64,000 nt of DNA from Phytophthora sp. 'mugwort' (GCA_033558025.1 JAUCEF010000007.1:6820001-6884000), one strand, 5' to 3'. Positions 10,116 through 21,990 are shown, counted from the first letter of the stretch. Made by a program: numbers and translations. The notes: generated by a model from the sequence alone, not told the origin.

Positions 10116-11667
10116 TTGATGGAGCTCGCCATTGATGCAGTCAGTATTGGCAGGAGGGACTTAACCATTAGTCCACTAATTTGCCGAAACGTGGTTGTGC
10201 CACGTGGTTTAGGCTATGCGGCCATTACTAAGCCAGGCAGATTTGGGCCGATTGCAGCCCCACATTTTGTCAAAATTTCGCCGCACCTAGAAGCAAGTCC
10301 ACGACCGCGACAGCCGCCGCCTCCACCAGCAAGCCCGCCGCCGCCTTCACCAGCAAGTCCACCGCCGCCTCCAACAGTAAGTCCGCCGCCACAGCCAGCA
10401 GAAAGTCCGCGGCCGCCTCCACCAGCAAGTCCGCCGCCACAGCCAGCAGCAAGTCCACCGCCGCCTCCACCAGCAAGTCCGACGCTGCAGCCAGCAAGTC
10501 CGTCGACGCCGATAATATCACATCGCGGGAGAACGCCCTCCGGGCCCGAAGGCGAAATATTTGAAGAACGGAAGCCCTATAGAAGGCGCCGGGGGGATAC
10601 ACCTATCGAGAGTACACATTCTGAGTACACATTATGCATCGCTGCACACAAAGACGACCCCTTCACCAGCCCGCCAAAGGTGAGCAAAGGCAGGTTGCGA
10701 AACTACAAGAGCCACCTCGCCACATGTGCTCATTACCGAGCGTCTCTCCTTCCGTCCGCGTCACCTTTCTCTCCATCGGTGGCCATTTCAGCGGATGCAA
10801 CTCCAGCGCCAGCACAAGAGGCAAGTCCAGGACCAGCGCTTGCAGAAACACCTTCATCTGTCGCTGCTCGAACAAGATCGCAGAGAGGCGCCATGCCTCA
10901 AGTGCGCACAGATTTATGGCGACAAGGTCTATCACGTGCACGTCGTTTGTTGGTGCTTGAAAAGCGACCATCCCTGGTGTTTAAGCAACACAAATCACCA
11001 CCCGCGAAGAAAAGGATAACCCAGAATGCACAAACACGCAAGTTTCACATGGTGAAGCGAAGCAACTTGGACGGTTGCTTGTTGAACTCCACGCTGACAA
11101 TTCATCTCGCCGACCGCTTCATTGAGCAGGCTTCAGTCCTGCGATTTCTGGATCTATTGTGCCCAGGGGTAGCAAACGTTTTTCCTTCTCGACGTGTTTT
11201 AGGCAGCCGTATCGTGAAAGAGCATGCCAGATGGTGCAAAACGGTCGATACAAAAGCGCTGATGTCGATGGAGGAGACAACAAAGGGCTGGGTCAATCTC
11301 CTGTCAGATGTATGGCAAATTATCTCCAAAGATCACTTGCTCAGCTGCCAGCTTGCCCTATTCGGGATAATGTTTACATGTGGGCTCCTTCCTGCTGGAG
11401 ACGAACACCACGGAGTAGCTATAGCTGCGCACCTCGAAGAAGTTCTCAAGTAAACGAAGGAGGCGAAATGGCGTGTTGGACCAATTGTCACCGATAACGC
11501 GAGCCAGTGTGGGCGTACCCGCCGCATGTTAGCTCTTCGGTGGCCTAATATTGCCTTTTGTTTTGTTTCGCGCAAGATGTGAACAACCTTGTGAGGGCGG
11601 TTTTGCGATCTTCTTTTTTTATGTAGCCGCGCAAGCAGCAACTGCTGTCAAAACATTGAACGCATCC
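10116..11667 (+). pseudogene. hAT transposase copy 1, N-terminal half (hAT-1)
   Basis: An ORF of 445 aa (10116-11453), then in-frame coding beyond a stop (VGPIVTDNASQCGRTRRMLA), to about 11667. It matches the minus-strand copy at 41868-40796: RVNLLSDVWQNIS against WVNLLSDVWQIIS, and EHHGIAL against EHHGVAI. The VTDNAxQC motif corresponds to the second catalytic Asp region of hAT transposases (DUF659 type). Residues about 58-130 are an unusual run of SPPPP-type repeats absent from copy 2. A CxxC pattern read in another frame near 10890 marks a broken zinc finger. The C-terminal half is present but inverted next door. Confidence 0.8.
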
Positions 11668-12621
11668 TGGCTAGGTGGGGGCGTGGATAAAGTTGAACTG
11701 GATGCACCATCCAGAATAATAGCTCTCTCCTTGGGAGATATCAGCAGATTGGTTTTAGGGTTCTTCGACGCAGCAGCCTCCTTTTGTGCGCGTTGGCGGA
11801 CATGCTTGGCAATAATGTGGGAATCAAGCACCTTGCTTGCATTCAAACGGTTCCGCTATATGAAACATGCCCAGCTTACTGAAAAGACGCTCACACGTCG
11901 CGTATTCACCGCAATAGATAACACCGCATTGCAGCTTCGGAAGCAAGCTATTCGGGCGTTCATTCATAACGCATTCCAGTACTACCACGGGCAATCGACG
12001 AATTAGGTGGCCTTCGTTCGTGTAAATCTCCCATTCATCCAGGCCAACATATCACGCCTTATGTCTTCGATCTTTTCAGTATTGAACAGCCGACGGTAGT
12101 AGACTGCCATTTTACACAGGGCACCGATCCCGGACACGGCTATATTAGGCAGTTTTCGAGCAAATTCCACGTAAACAGGATGCACAGCAAACCCCAGCAT
12201 AAACAACTGCTAATTGGTCTGTGCCCAGCGATACTCGGCGCAGGCAACCGGTTCATCATGGCGTACAAGATGTTGCTGAAATCCTTTGTGTATATCGCGC
12301 AGAGAGAGAGAACAACATCACCAACAGTATTCTGATCGCGCTGTAGGCGGTGGGACACGAACGATAGCGGTGCAATTACTGCTTCAGCGTCTTTGAGTTC
12401 GTCACAGAAGAAATCGCCTCCAAACACCTGCAGCTGGAAAATGAAATCGCTATCATTTTTGTGCTGGCGGAACGGCAGCTGGAGAGCTGTCTGCACGCGC
12501 AACAAGGATGCAAGACATCCTTGTATCGAGTTCCATCTCGTGTCACAGAGTGTTCGCAGACCCAACTGCTTTCCGTAGCCACGCTTCATCATTGTTTTGC
12601 CCTCGGAAGCCATTTTGACGA
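11668..12621 (-). pseudogene. hAT transposase copy 1, C-terminal half, inverted
   Basis: Coding sense here is on the minus strand, opposite to the N-terminal half. Reading from 12621 downward gives SSKWLPRAKQ, then TLCDTRWNSIQGCLASLLRV, DEL-KDAEAVIAPLSFVSHR, and near 11900 the hAT C-terminal dimerisation motif EYATCERLFSKLG. Copy 2 has NASSSK then FPRANK in one continuous strand. Here NAS ends at 11667 on plus and SSKWLPRAK starts at 12621 on minus, so a 954 bp internal inversion explains the layout. Several frameshifts and stops are also present. Confidence 0.8.
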
Positions 12622-12910
12622 GATATAGTGAGTACGCATGAAGTCAGTGACGAGGAAGACCCTGGAGATGGCATTAATGGTGACGAAACAATATCACTTT
12701 GGAACGATTTTCTTGGCGACGTATTTGTGGATGAGGAAATTGACGCTGGATACACCGCAACTCAGGGCTCTATACCAGCGGTCGAGTCCAGACCGGCAAC
12801 AGGCTTGCGCGGACATAGTGAAACGGGTGGCGAGGATCTGGGCAATAATGGCGACGACGAGTTCGAAAAAAAATTCTAGAGTCGATCAGGTCGGCGTTTC
12901 CCAAGAGTAA
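12622..12910 (+). pseudogene. acidic tail of hAT-1
   Basis: The ORF 12628-12879 is rich in Asp/Glu/Gly (SDEEDPGDGINGDE). If the inversion next door is undone, it follows the dimerisation domain and forms the C-terminal tail. No domain is recognised and it ends in a frameshifted Lys-rich stretch. Confidence 0.45.
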
Positions 12911-13079
12911 CGATCGAAACTTCCCCTAAGAATCGGTGAAGCTGCAAGGTTTTCGTGGCCGGAAGACGACACTGAATGAATTGTTTGGCTGAGATTTACA
13001 ACGGATATATTTTCTGAACGCAACACTTGATCTAGCTCATATTTCGCTGATAACACCAAATTAATTGAATGCACTCGTT

Positions 13080-14320
13080 GTCCACGATTTCAACCTGAAC
13101 GACTGCAGGGTGGCCGCCGACACCAGCGATTGATAGTGGGATGACCCGAGCCACGTGTTACACCTCTACCACCACGGGCTCAGGTGACGCCGAGTCTAGC
13201 AGCGTCACCTTCGTCGACGTCGTCACAGTCTGAAACTTGGTCGTGCGCGGCGGTAGCCCATACCAACAGCCATCAGCCACCTCATGTTGATCGACTGTGA
13301 CTCGCCCGCCACCGTCCACTCGCGACCGCAGCACGAAGTCGTCATACTCCTCCAGTTGAGTTACGGTCAGCGACGACGACGCACGACCCAGTGCCGGTGA
13401 CCGTCTCGTTCTCGAACACCATCGCGCAGCTCCACGACAGGTCCAAATCGCGACGCCGCCACGAGATCACCAGCAGACACACCACCTCCATCTTCTGCGC
13501 GGCATTGCGCGTGTCACTGAATGCCAGCACCAGCGATCCACGGAAGACACCCGCACCACCGCAGGGTGCACCTGAACACGTCCAAGTCGCCTATCAACAT
13601 CAGCGCCGCCTCGTCCTCCGTCCTCTTCACCTGCAGCAAGCCTGTCGCGGACTCGCCCGACCCGTTCCATGCCAACGGCGCCGCAGACACATTCACCACG
13701 CTGTCGCCAGCACGCTCCTTCACGTTGGCGTACACGTCGTGGAACACCAACCCGCTCATCGAGGGCCCCCACGTCGCGCCCGTGAACTTCCACGTCCCCG
13801 GACCAGTACTCCGACCACATCGCAGCGCTGTTGAGCGAGTCGCCGAGCACGTCAAAATCGCCCATCAACACCAACGCCGCCTCGTCCTCCGTGCTCTCCA
13901 CCGCGGTCGGCTGCAACATCTCCGCCGACACCAGAAGCCGAGAATGCTCCGAACCATGTTCGACTCCTCCAGCACCACGGACCGCGAAGACACGGAGTCC
14001 ACCACAGTCACACCCGTCGACACCGTGACGGTCTGTGACTTGGCCGTGCTCTGCGCCCTAACCACCTCGGCCACCTTCAGCCAGCTCACGTCCTTCGACT
14101 GCTCCCCGCCAGATGCCTGCCAACGCGACCGCTCGGGACGCGGTTCACCAGCACGAAGTCTCTCCAGCAGGCCAGCACCGTGCTCACGTTCTGCACCACC
14201 AGCACGTGCCTGTCAGCAGTGATTGGGCATGGCCAAATGCCAGCGACACCGTCTCGTTCACGAGCACCATCGCCGCAGCCCAGCAGTAGTTCCCCTTAGC
14301 CGCGAAGCGGAAAATTGTGC
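13080..14320 (-). pseudogene. GC-rich, internally duplicated coding remnant of unknown family
   Basis: Best read on the minus strand in alternating frames. Similar peptides occur twice in the same order: AMVLVNETVSLAFGHA and CAMVFENETVTGTGSC; RDFVLVNRVPSGR and YDDFVLRSRVDGGGR; AKSQTVTVSTGVTVVDS and TKFQTVTTSTKVTLLDS; TEDEAALVLMGDFDVLG and TEDEAALMLIGDLDVF. This indicates a tandem duplication of several hundred bases, or a gene with two homologous domains, now broken by frameshifts. GC content is visibly above that of its neighbours. I do not recognise the family. Confidence 0.5.
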
Positions 14321-14785
14321 TGCAAGTCCAGGGCGATGATTTAGCTAATTCATGCCAATTTAGGTTAAAATATATTGATTTAAAATTCGCCGTTTAGGCG
14401 CAAACGTCAATCCGCCGCAGATTTAAGGCCAATCGGCCCGGCCGGCCTTTTTCGATTTGCCGAAATCGCGGACTTTACCAACACTGATGCAGTGTCTAAA
14501 GGCGCGATCGACGACGTCAAGCTTGAATCAGGCCTGGCAGAAAACAGACGCATGTTATGGAATCGAGTGATGCTTGTGGTGTCAAAGTGAATGTATTTTG
14601 AGCTAAGGAGTGCACGACCCTGTATCTGCTTATTGCTTTACCACAGGATCTGTTTTGTAAGTTAGCATATCCGGGTTCGAAGTCGCTGTTGCGGTTAGTG
14701 GTTGAACATTGGATCACTACGAATCACCGTCAATCAGGCTCCATAGTGATGAACTCGATGAAGTAGCGGTCGATGGAGTCCACCA
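14321..14785. other. no gene recognised
   Basis: A short AT-rich part (14340-14400) followed by mixed sequence. It may include the terminal part of the Tc1-type element to its right, but no terminal repeat is evident. Confidence 0.4.
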
Positions 14786-15570
14786 ATGCGATTATCACAT
14801 GACGACAGATTAACATTTTTTTCGGGAGCGACAATGATAGTCCGCGTCTTCGACGTGACCTTTTCGATGCCGTCTGTGGATCTTAACATCTATCTCAGTC
14901 ATTGTGCTGCATGGGTTTCGCCGATCCGGTTCGTGATCGCTACCCAGGTCAGCTCTTTCGGATGCAGCTCCATATTGTAAGTGAATAGAACACGGTGGTC
15001 CCACTTTGCCGCAATATTGACCGTCTCGTATTTAGGTTTGGCTCTTTTCATCTTGGCAAGTCGCTGAAGCTCTTTCGTTTTCATGTGCATGCTTGCTGGC
15101 ACGCCCTGTCGCAAAAGCCACTTCACGTACCCCTCTTTCCTCTCCGGGACGGAGTCAAGGTCGCGCTTGGGATACTTAACACCGTCCATCATAATATCTC
15201 GTACCGTCTCGCACGGCGTGGTAGCCACCGGTTGTTAGTGCTGACAGCTTTATCCGCCGCCCACAGTTTCACGGACCCTTTCATCCATCCCCCCACGTAC
15301 GTCAGTCGGGTTTGCCTAGGCGTAATAGCGCCAGCTCAAATAATGAGGAAGCGACGCTTTTTTTCGGATCAAAGCGTGCGCCGTAAGCAAGGAATCGACC
15401 CAGGAAGCGAGGCGTACAGCTGCATAATCACCAGTGGCTTCGTGTTGGGATGGCTACTATCGCACGCGTCGAGGTAGCCGTGATAAGCGCAAGGGTGGCG
15501 AGCAGACGACACCACTGGCGGGTCTGGAGGGGGAGAGACAGTTGTAAATACGGTAATATATTCAAGCAAA
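14786..15570 (-). pseudogene. Tc1/mariner-type transposase, C-terminal half
   Basis: Minus-strand reading gives ARHPCAYHGYLDAC (a YHG motif seen in oomycete DDE_3 transposases), then DIMMDGVKYPKRDLDSVP (second catalytic Asp region), a conserved EGYVKWLLRQGVPAS block, and finally YNMELHPKELTWVAITNRI, corresponding to the final motif usually of the form PELQPIE..W...KNR. Tc1/mariner enzymes insert at TA dinucleotides. The N-terminal half lies beside it on the opposite strand (15580-16110). Stops and frameshifts near 15230-15400 show decay. Confidence 0.7.
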
Positions 15571-15579
15571 TCACTTCTG

Positions 15580-16110
15580 AGCGAAATACTACCGGCAAGC
15601 CGTCACGTCTCAGCGTATTGCCGACACCGTAAAAGATCTGACAGTCGACAGCGTGCCAACCCGCAGTGTTGGACGCATGCTACGAGCTATGGGTTGCTTG
15701 TACAATTTTGGCGAGTGGCGCGATATTCGCGTCGACAATGATGTCAACGTGAGGTTTCGCATGAAATAACTACGGCGGGAGCGAGCCTACCTCTACATAC
15801 GCACAGCATTTGCACAGATATTTACATGGACGGTTCGTACTGCAAGCGTGCATGGCTCCTATCTGAGAGAGCTTCACCCAGAAAATATCGACGGGTGCGG
15901 AGAATGAGAGGTTGACGTTACTGCGGCGAGTTTTTACATGAGCTCGCTTGTATTGTACTCGCCATTGAAGACTGGACCAAAACCTTTAAACAGGCCACAT
16001 ATTATGGCATTGCTCTTCAAATTATTATCGGATCGGACAATGAAGAATACGGCAATGCTTCTTACTGTGGACATAATAGGAATTCACAAGCTAAGATGCA
16101 GGTGGCACAC
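15580..16110 (+). pseudogene. Tc1/mariner-type transposase, N-terminal half
   Basis: Plus-strand reading gives SQRIADTVKDLTVDS and TRSVGRMLRAMGCLYNFGEW, a helix-turn-helix region, and then, in a shifted frame, IYMDGSYCKRAWLLSERASP, equivalent to the first catalytic motif (DESYC) of oomycete Tc1-type transposases with E changed to G. The C-terminal half is on the opposite strand immediately to the left, so the two halves point away from each other. Confidence 0.6.
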
Positions 16111-16267
16111 AAAAAATCTGTGTGACCCAAAAAATAAGAAGCAGGGACGTGGCAGAGCCAGCGGGTGGACGAGGACGATCCATCCATCCCGCGTCCCGCC
16201 AAGTCCCTACCACCTCGTTCGGCAAAACACCAGCAAGCAGACAGCGACAGCGCCGCGGCTTTGCCTT

Positions 16268-16425
16268 GGCCGGCAAGGCGGCACATCAGCGGAGGACTAA
16301 CGGTGGAAACTAGCGCAGCGGCCTCGGCTGCGGCACGGCCGGCAAGGCGTCGAATCGGCGGACAAACTAACGGTCGAAACTAGAGCGGCGTGCCTCAGCC
16401 GCGGCATGACCGGCAAGGCGACGCA
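16268..16425. repeat. GC-rich tandem repeat, about 70 bp period
   Basis: The string ggcaaggcg starts at 16272, 16341 and 16412, each time preceded by gccgcggcac-like sequence and, in the first two units, followed by actaacggtSgaaactagMGCRGCG. That makes two full units and one partial unit with a period of 69-71 bp. Confidence 0.65.
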
Positions 16426-16597
16426 TGGGCAGACTCGGCAAACCTTGCGAGGATGTGCGGAGGCGTTCGATAATCCTGGCCTGTACGGAGCAAGTAGAAG
16501 GGGTCGTCCCCTGTACTGCTCTAGCTGAAGACCAGGATTGCGTGGTGGCTACGCGCATTCCGCGCCAGTTGAGGCAAAACAGACGTCATTATGTGTT

Positions 16598-17225
16598 TTA
16601 AGAAATATAGTTTTCTGACATATCTGAATGAAAATTCCGAACCTGTGCATTAGTTTTTACTTCTCTTCCTTGCCTCCGGCTCGATGTAAGCGTGTTCAAC
16701 GTGACGGCGCTTACGTTGCCTGTACTTCTTAATCTCACCCGATGGCAGGTTTCGGCGGGTTCTAGTGTAGGCTCCCATGATGTAAGGAACAGAGTCTTGC
16801 CATTGACGCGAAATTCATCCCAAATCCTACGCATCTGGTATGTTTGGGCAGCCACTAAGGCCGACGTCAGCCGGCAACACCCACTCTGCCTCGCCAGCAT
16901 CGTCGCCCTGAAGCGCCGCCTCGATGAGATGAGCCTTGGTGATGCGCGTTTGAGGTACCGCGTCGAGCAACGGCTTGATTGCGCGTCCGGTATCTACGGA
17001 CGGGTTCGCTGAAGTGAGTCCCCAAGTCCTCAAATAACGGGCCGCAGACTCATCCAACCTTCCCCCCCCCACGCTGTTGAAGTGCTGCTCGCACCAGTCG
17101 AAAAATGCCTTTGAAGTGGTGAAAGGTCCTTGCCCGGAGCGTAAGGTCGCCACAAGGAGTAGATGAAGTGAAGTAAGTCTGAAAATGAGAATGTTGAAGC
17201 GAAAACAGAGCAGGGTTGGTTTCAT
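16598..17225 (-). pseudogene. chromodomain-like fragment
   Basis: Two minus-strand frames. 17225-16827 reads FTTSKAFFDWCEQHFNSV...RYLRTWGLTSANP...GDDAGEAEWVLPADVGL. The 16900-16598 frame continues MRRIWDEFRVNGKTLFLTSW and EPTLEPAETC, resembling a chromodomain (I-x2-x-R...G....L.SWEPT). Chromodomains bind methylated histone tails and also occur at the C-termini of some retroelement integrases. A frameshift and a C9 tract at 17062-17070 break it. The parent protein is not identified. Confidence 0.5.
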
Positions 17226-19400
17226 TTTGTAGTATTTAAAGATAAAAATGGATGCGAATGTGCAATAATCAGTATATTTTCGTTATCGCACGGTTTCACA
17301 TATCTCATTCGGTGCTTAGGACGTGGCAGTGTTGCGCGAATGACCAGCAGGAACACAGGTGCTTGTATTGCGCGTCTGACGTCGTTTCCTATGTGCTGAA
17401 CGGTTGACGAGGGCCCGATTACCGTCCAAACCGGTGTAGTACCTTGACCTGTAGAGCAAAGAGGACGTGAATGCAGATGACAAACCTGAAGTAGTACTTG
17501 CATCCGGAAGTAACCTTGCTCACATCCACATGCCAGCCACCCTCTGGTTGTCCTTCAAGCTCCATTCGGGCATAGTTGGCTCCCATCTGGGCCGAGACAG
17601 GAGCTAACTCTCGACTGCGACCCAGCTCAGGTAAGTATACCCGCTCACAACCATGCGACAGCACACGAACTTCGTCCGGTTTGGGGATATCAACAAAAGC
17701 TCGCTGCTTAATCGGTTTGGCGATAGATCCCAAATAACCTAGCGGCATCGAAAGTTGGTCACCCGTGCCTTTAAGTGCTGCGAAGCCTTGGACACCTCCT
17801 TGAACGATCTTCGCCTCACTGACTCGTGTTCACAGCAGTCAGCAAGGAGACGGATAAGGGTTCCAATCTTGTGCTTGGTACGGAGTGTGTAATCGCGCTT
17901 GATCAAGCAGTTAAACTGCTCCACGGGGTTGTTCGTGGTCGCGAGACCACCTGGCGTGTGAAAACGCTGCCAACGATGAAACTCACTCGTCCTCCGCACG
18001 CTCGTAAAATAGCTCTGAAATGCCGCCAGCTGTGTGTCACGTGACCACTTCGCCAGAACGGCTACAACCAGCTCGTCATAGACTTGCTTGCAAGCGGCAA
18101 AATACAGATCATAAATATCTGTCACTACCTGTTCACACAAGAAACTTGGTAGACCTTTGAGCCTCTCGTGAACCTTGGCCATAACGTGGTAGAAAGACAG
18201 GAGATAGTCAAAGTCGGAATCCACTCCAAACATTTGGTTGATGGCATTTAAATGGGCGGGTTTAGCATCTGCCGTCCGTACTTGAGAAACAACTGTTGCC
18301 TGGTCAAAACATGGTAAACCTTGCGGAGCGCAACAAGTGCCTTCACGTAAAGTACCTCCAATCGCTGAGACATAATAAACATTGCCACCAAGTGGAACGA
18401 CCGCGCTCGATCCGAAACGCCACAGACAATGACAGGATACGCCACTTGGTCCAACTTGAAGATAGCATCCATGTGAAACACAAAAGAAGTGGGATCGCGA
18501 GCGGCGTTCCGCAACAAATTTTTGGTTGTTAGACCAACGAGAAAAGGGTTCTCATCAGAGCCGTTTCCAACATCTGGCTGGCCCTGTTAATTGCGCTGCC
18601 ATCAGAATGAGAACGGCTGCGTCTCCGAAAATGCAGGCCCGAACTCCAACCGGTCGATGTGGTCCAAAACTTCGTCGTAGTTGTCGTTGCGGTGCAGTTG
18701 CTTCTTGGTGAAATTGCTGATGAACCACTGCACCTGGCGCAAGGTTGGTATCTCGGCCTCTGTCAGACCAAATTGCTGAACCATTCCGCGGTGGATTCGT
18801 GCTGGCTTCAACCCGTGCGACGCCATTTCGCGCCCGTAGTCCTTGAGTCGGGGAGTGAGCTTCGGTTTCATTGGATCGCGGATGGGGGTTTCGTGGGCAT
18901 TAGACTCCATGATGGACACTCGATTCAGTTCTTGGCAGGTAAGCACCTTACCAACCCGCGCACACGCACCATATGGCGTAGCGGCCTGGCATGTTTCCGA
19001 GGAGTATAGTAGCAACTGGTAGCGCATCTGAAGATTTTTTTTGTTTTGAAAGCGTGCAAATAGGGCACGGAACCAGCTGACTCTTCACGATGATGGAGAC
19101 TTTCATGTCTTCCATGAGTAGCTGGGCATCCTCGCGGGCCATGTCGTTGCAAACAGTTTTCCACTGGTACTTCGGGGACGTCTTGGGTGCGGCGGAGGGC
19201 TTCAGGGGTTGCGCTGGGGGGTTGTATTTCCGAGAAAGAAGGGACGTTGTCACGGGTGCATAACCAAAGCAAAGGAAGCTGGAGGCTTCAGGGGGTAGCG
19301 GAAGCGGGAGCTTGTTGATGAGTGTCTGGAGATTGGTCATGGCACTGTGACGACGGTCATGGATGACTACACTGACGACATCGACACCAAGATCAAGGTG
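17226..19400 (-). pseudogene. Mutator-like transposase (MULE-C)
   Basis: Minus-strand frames in order: 19340-18948 (Pro-rich start, then a Cys-bearing PCPICTLSK stretch), 19027-18602 (KLTPRLKDYGREMASHGLKP, like the DNA-binding part of MULEs), 18517-18248 (SFVFHMDAIFKLDQVAYPVI, first catalytic Asp region), 18233-17739 (the GLATTNNPVEQFNCLIKRD block typical of MULE transposases), and 17748-17419 ending in GCKYYFRFVICIHVLFAL, a SWIM-type zinc finger. Frame changes at each junction make it non-functional. It belongs to a family distinct from MULE-A and MULE-B. Confidence 0.8.
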
Positions 19401-19930
19401 AGATGCAGCTTATAGCTCCTTATCAGGTATGTGTCGTGAACCCTTGTAAGGCGGTATTCTGTATTATTCAGAATATGGGATCTCGCAGGACATAATATTC
19501 AGGTGACTTGCCAACACACGAAAATGCCGCATATAACGTTCTGTATAGACACAGATTAGGGTTTTCCACCATGGCGGATTCATGAGGGGAGCATAGACAA
19601 GGGATTTCAAGTGTTATGAGAAAACTCGATATAAATCTGCGAGAGGTCTGCGGCTCCCCCCTCACCACCGTTCATTTTGGAAACCAGAAAACGATGAACG
19701 GACCAGGCGAGAAGACTTTTTGCACAATTCTGGCGAGAGTTGAGGCCTGCAGGGTGGAATGCCCGCTTGCCTGCTGGAATGTGTCGCCATCCTCGCTACG
19801 TGAAGCCAGGCGTGAAAGGTCGGCTTGACGCGTCACATCAAGGCATAGACTTTATGGTTGGTACGTTGGTCATATGAAAGCTTAGTATGCCATTCTACTA
19901 ACGATGATGTGCTATTCAGGGAAGAAGCGA
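19401..19930. other. no gene recognised
   Basis: Only short ORFs without recognisable motifs. It lies between the start of MULE-C (leftward) and piggyBac copy 2 (rightward) and may contain their terminal sequences, but no inverted repeat was found by eye. Confidence 0.45.
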
Positions 19931-19934
19931 TGCC

Positions 19935-21990
19935 GTGCGCAAGGTCGGCTTGTTCGAGATTTCTATCCTGTCGTGCGCGTCCCCTCTTCCCCCTCCCTCA
20001 ACCGCTGTGTCTGCTTCTGCAAGAGAGCTAGCTGTCTCCGATTTGCTCGCTGTCGATGAGACGCCAAATGTTGAAGGCCGAGATGCCCGACAACGAGATG
20101 CCAACGACCGACGCGCCTACGGCCGAGACGCAAACGGTCGAGACACCCGATGTTGACATGTCCAACGCCGACATACGGACGCGGACACGTCCGACGACAA
20201 GGCGCCGGAAGCACGATGCCCACTATCGCCGCCGTTGGATCAGAGGGAAAAAAGGAGGAGTAGCTTGACGATCAGACAGCAGAAAACGCAGTTGAGTCGG
20301 GACTCGATAAATTTGATTGCGATCAATTCATCGACGCCATGCGCGCCGAGCAATTATTCAACCCTGTTAGCGCAGATGACGTGAATCCCAGTGTATATGC
20401 ATTTCAAGCTGATGATGGAGCTGAGTTAGTGAGTGATGCCGTGGAAGCTCACCTAGTTCTGGTGGATTCCTACGAGAGTGAAATGCAGACGGATAGCGAC
20501 ATTAAGGATGAGTTCAAGTTATTTGAGCAAGACGACGATGCGTGAGACGGGAGCGCCGGATGGAATATGTTTGACGAACACCATTAGAGTAAGTCTGTAC
20601 AAATACGGAATAGATGTGGCTGTCCTCCAGCAATTCTGCAGTATTTGGTGTCATGGTGCTGTATGAAAGCGATATGCTGACGGAGTCTGATATTATTCTG
20701 TATGATTCTAAATTTAAGCAATTTACAATTGATGGGACAAGAGAACTGTACGATGGAGATTGCGGTCCTACTCAATCTACAACGCGGTATGTTCACTCGC
20801 CTCTGGATATGTTCTTTTACTTTCTTCCGAAGAAGCTATGGTTTCGAATCGTCGACGAGACCGAGACATGTTGCGTGGAATGCATCTCAAGTGAAGCGGA
20901 GAAACAACGTACCAGGGAGCTTGATGGCCCAACCGAAGGACCCACGCTAAACAATGCAACCGGTAAAAAACAGTTAGTGTTGAAGCTGACGAAAACCGAT
21001 CAAAGCTCACGAAATACTTCACGTCGTGAGGCTTCTGATAGCTCGGTCGCGTTGCAGTCGCACAGGTGGTCTGAACAAACACTCGCAAACCGATGAAGAC
21101 GGTATGATTCCGCGCGGAACCTTCAATGGTTCATGACGCGTGATCGGTTCAAAACAATCACGACGTATCTTCCTTTTGAGTGCAATGCCGTCGTGAATCA
21201 ATGGAAGCCAAAGCATGGAATTTGCGACCCGTGCTACAGGCTCTGGCGAAGATATTTCTTAGGGGTTATCGTATGGGACCACGCATCAGTTTCGACGAGG
21301 GCGCGATTCCAAACCGGAACAAGTTCAATCCCATTCGAGTGTATAACAAGGATAAGAAGCACAAATACGGCACGAAGGTGTACATGACTTCATATGCGGA
21401 TTTCGGGCTGCTCCAGGTAATCCTCGTTATTCTAGATGCTACAGAAGAAGCGTTGTGTTCGTACAGAATATGCTTAGTAGTTACTGACATATGCTGTATG
21501 ATGTTCGGTATCCTACCGAATCGAAGTCTATTTGAGCGTCGGATAAGTCAAAGAAGGCTCAGACGACCATACAACGGAAGGAAGCAAAGGAGAGAGCAAA
21601 AGGTTCCACCCCGAAAGCTCTTATCTGCAACTTATCCCAGGCATTTGTTGGCAGCCAGGCAAGCGATTCGACATTGCCGACAATTTCTACAGTTCGTGCG
21701 TGCTATCGCTGAGGCTGCTGGACCTGGGATTCTACTATGTTGGAACACATCGTAATGCCCGTCTCGGCTGGACTGCAAATTTCCAGTTTAAGCAGAAAAG
21801 CGGTCAAAGCGCATGGCTCGCGTACCGTATTGCTCAGTTCAAGACTTATCCGTCATTGATTGCAGTCAACCCTTTAAGACCTGAGAATCCCTTAGTGGCC
21901 CTCTGCGAGACTGCAAAGTTTGCCAATCAAACCCGTCAAACCAAAACAATCAGCCTATTAAATGCATCCCTTTTATCACGTGGCTGAGCT
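19935..21990 (+). pseudogene. piggyBac-like transposase remnant, copy 2 (PGBD-2)
   Basis: An acidic and Thr-rich N-terminal region (20056-20545) is followed by HSPLDMFFYFLPKKLWFRIV at 20790-20850. The catalytic region reads MTRDRFKTITTYLPFECN (21133 onward) and then, in another frame, LAKIFLRGYRMGPRISFDEG and HKYGTKVYMTSYADFG, the conserved DDE_Tnp_1_7 block. At 21700-21880 come LLDLGFYYVGTHRNARLGW and AYRIAQFKTYPSLIAV. The C-terminal part is missing after about 21900. Frameshifts occur at least at 20950, 21180 and 21500-21700. Confidence 0.8.

Noticed and set aside
14660..14700. tRNA-like T-loop sequence ggttcgaagtc
   Set aside because: No acceptor, D or anticodon stems could be formed around it.
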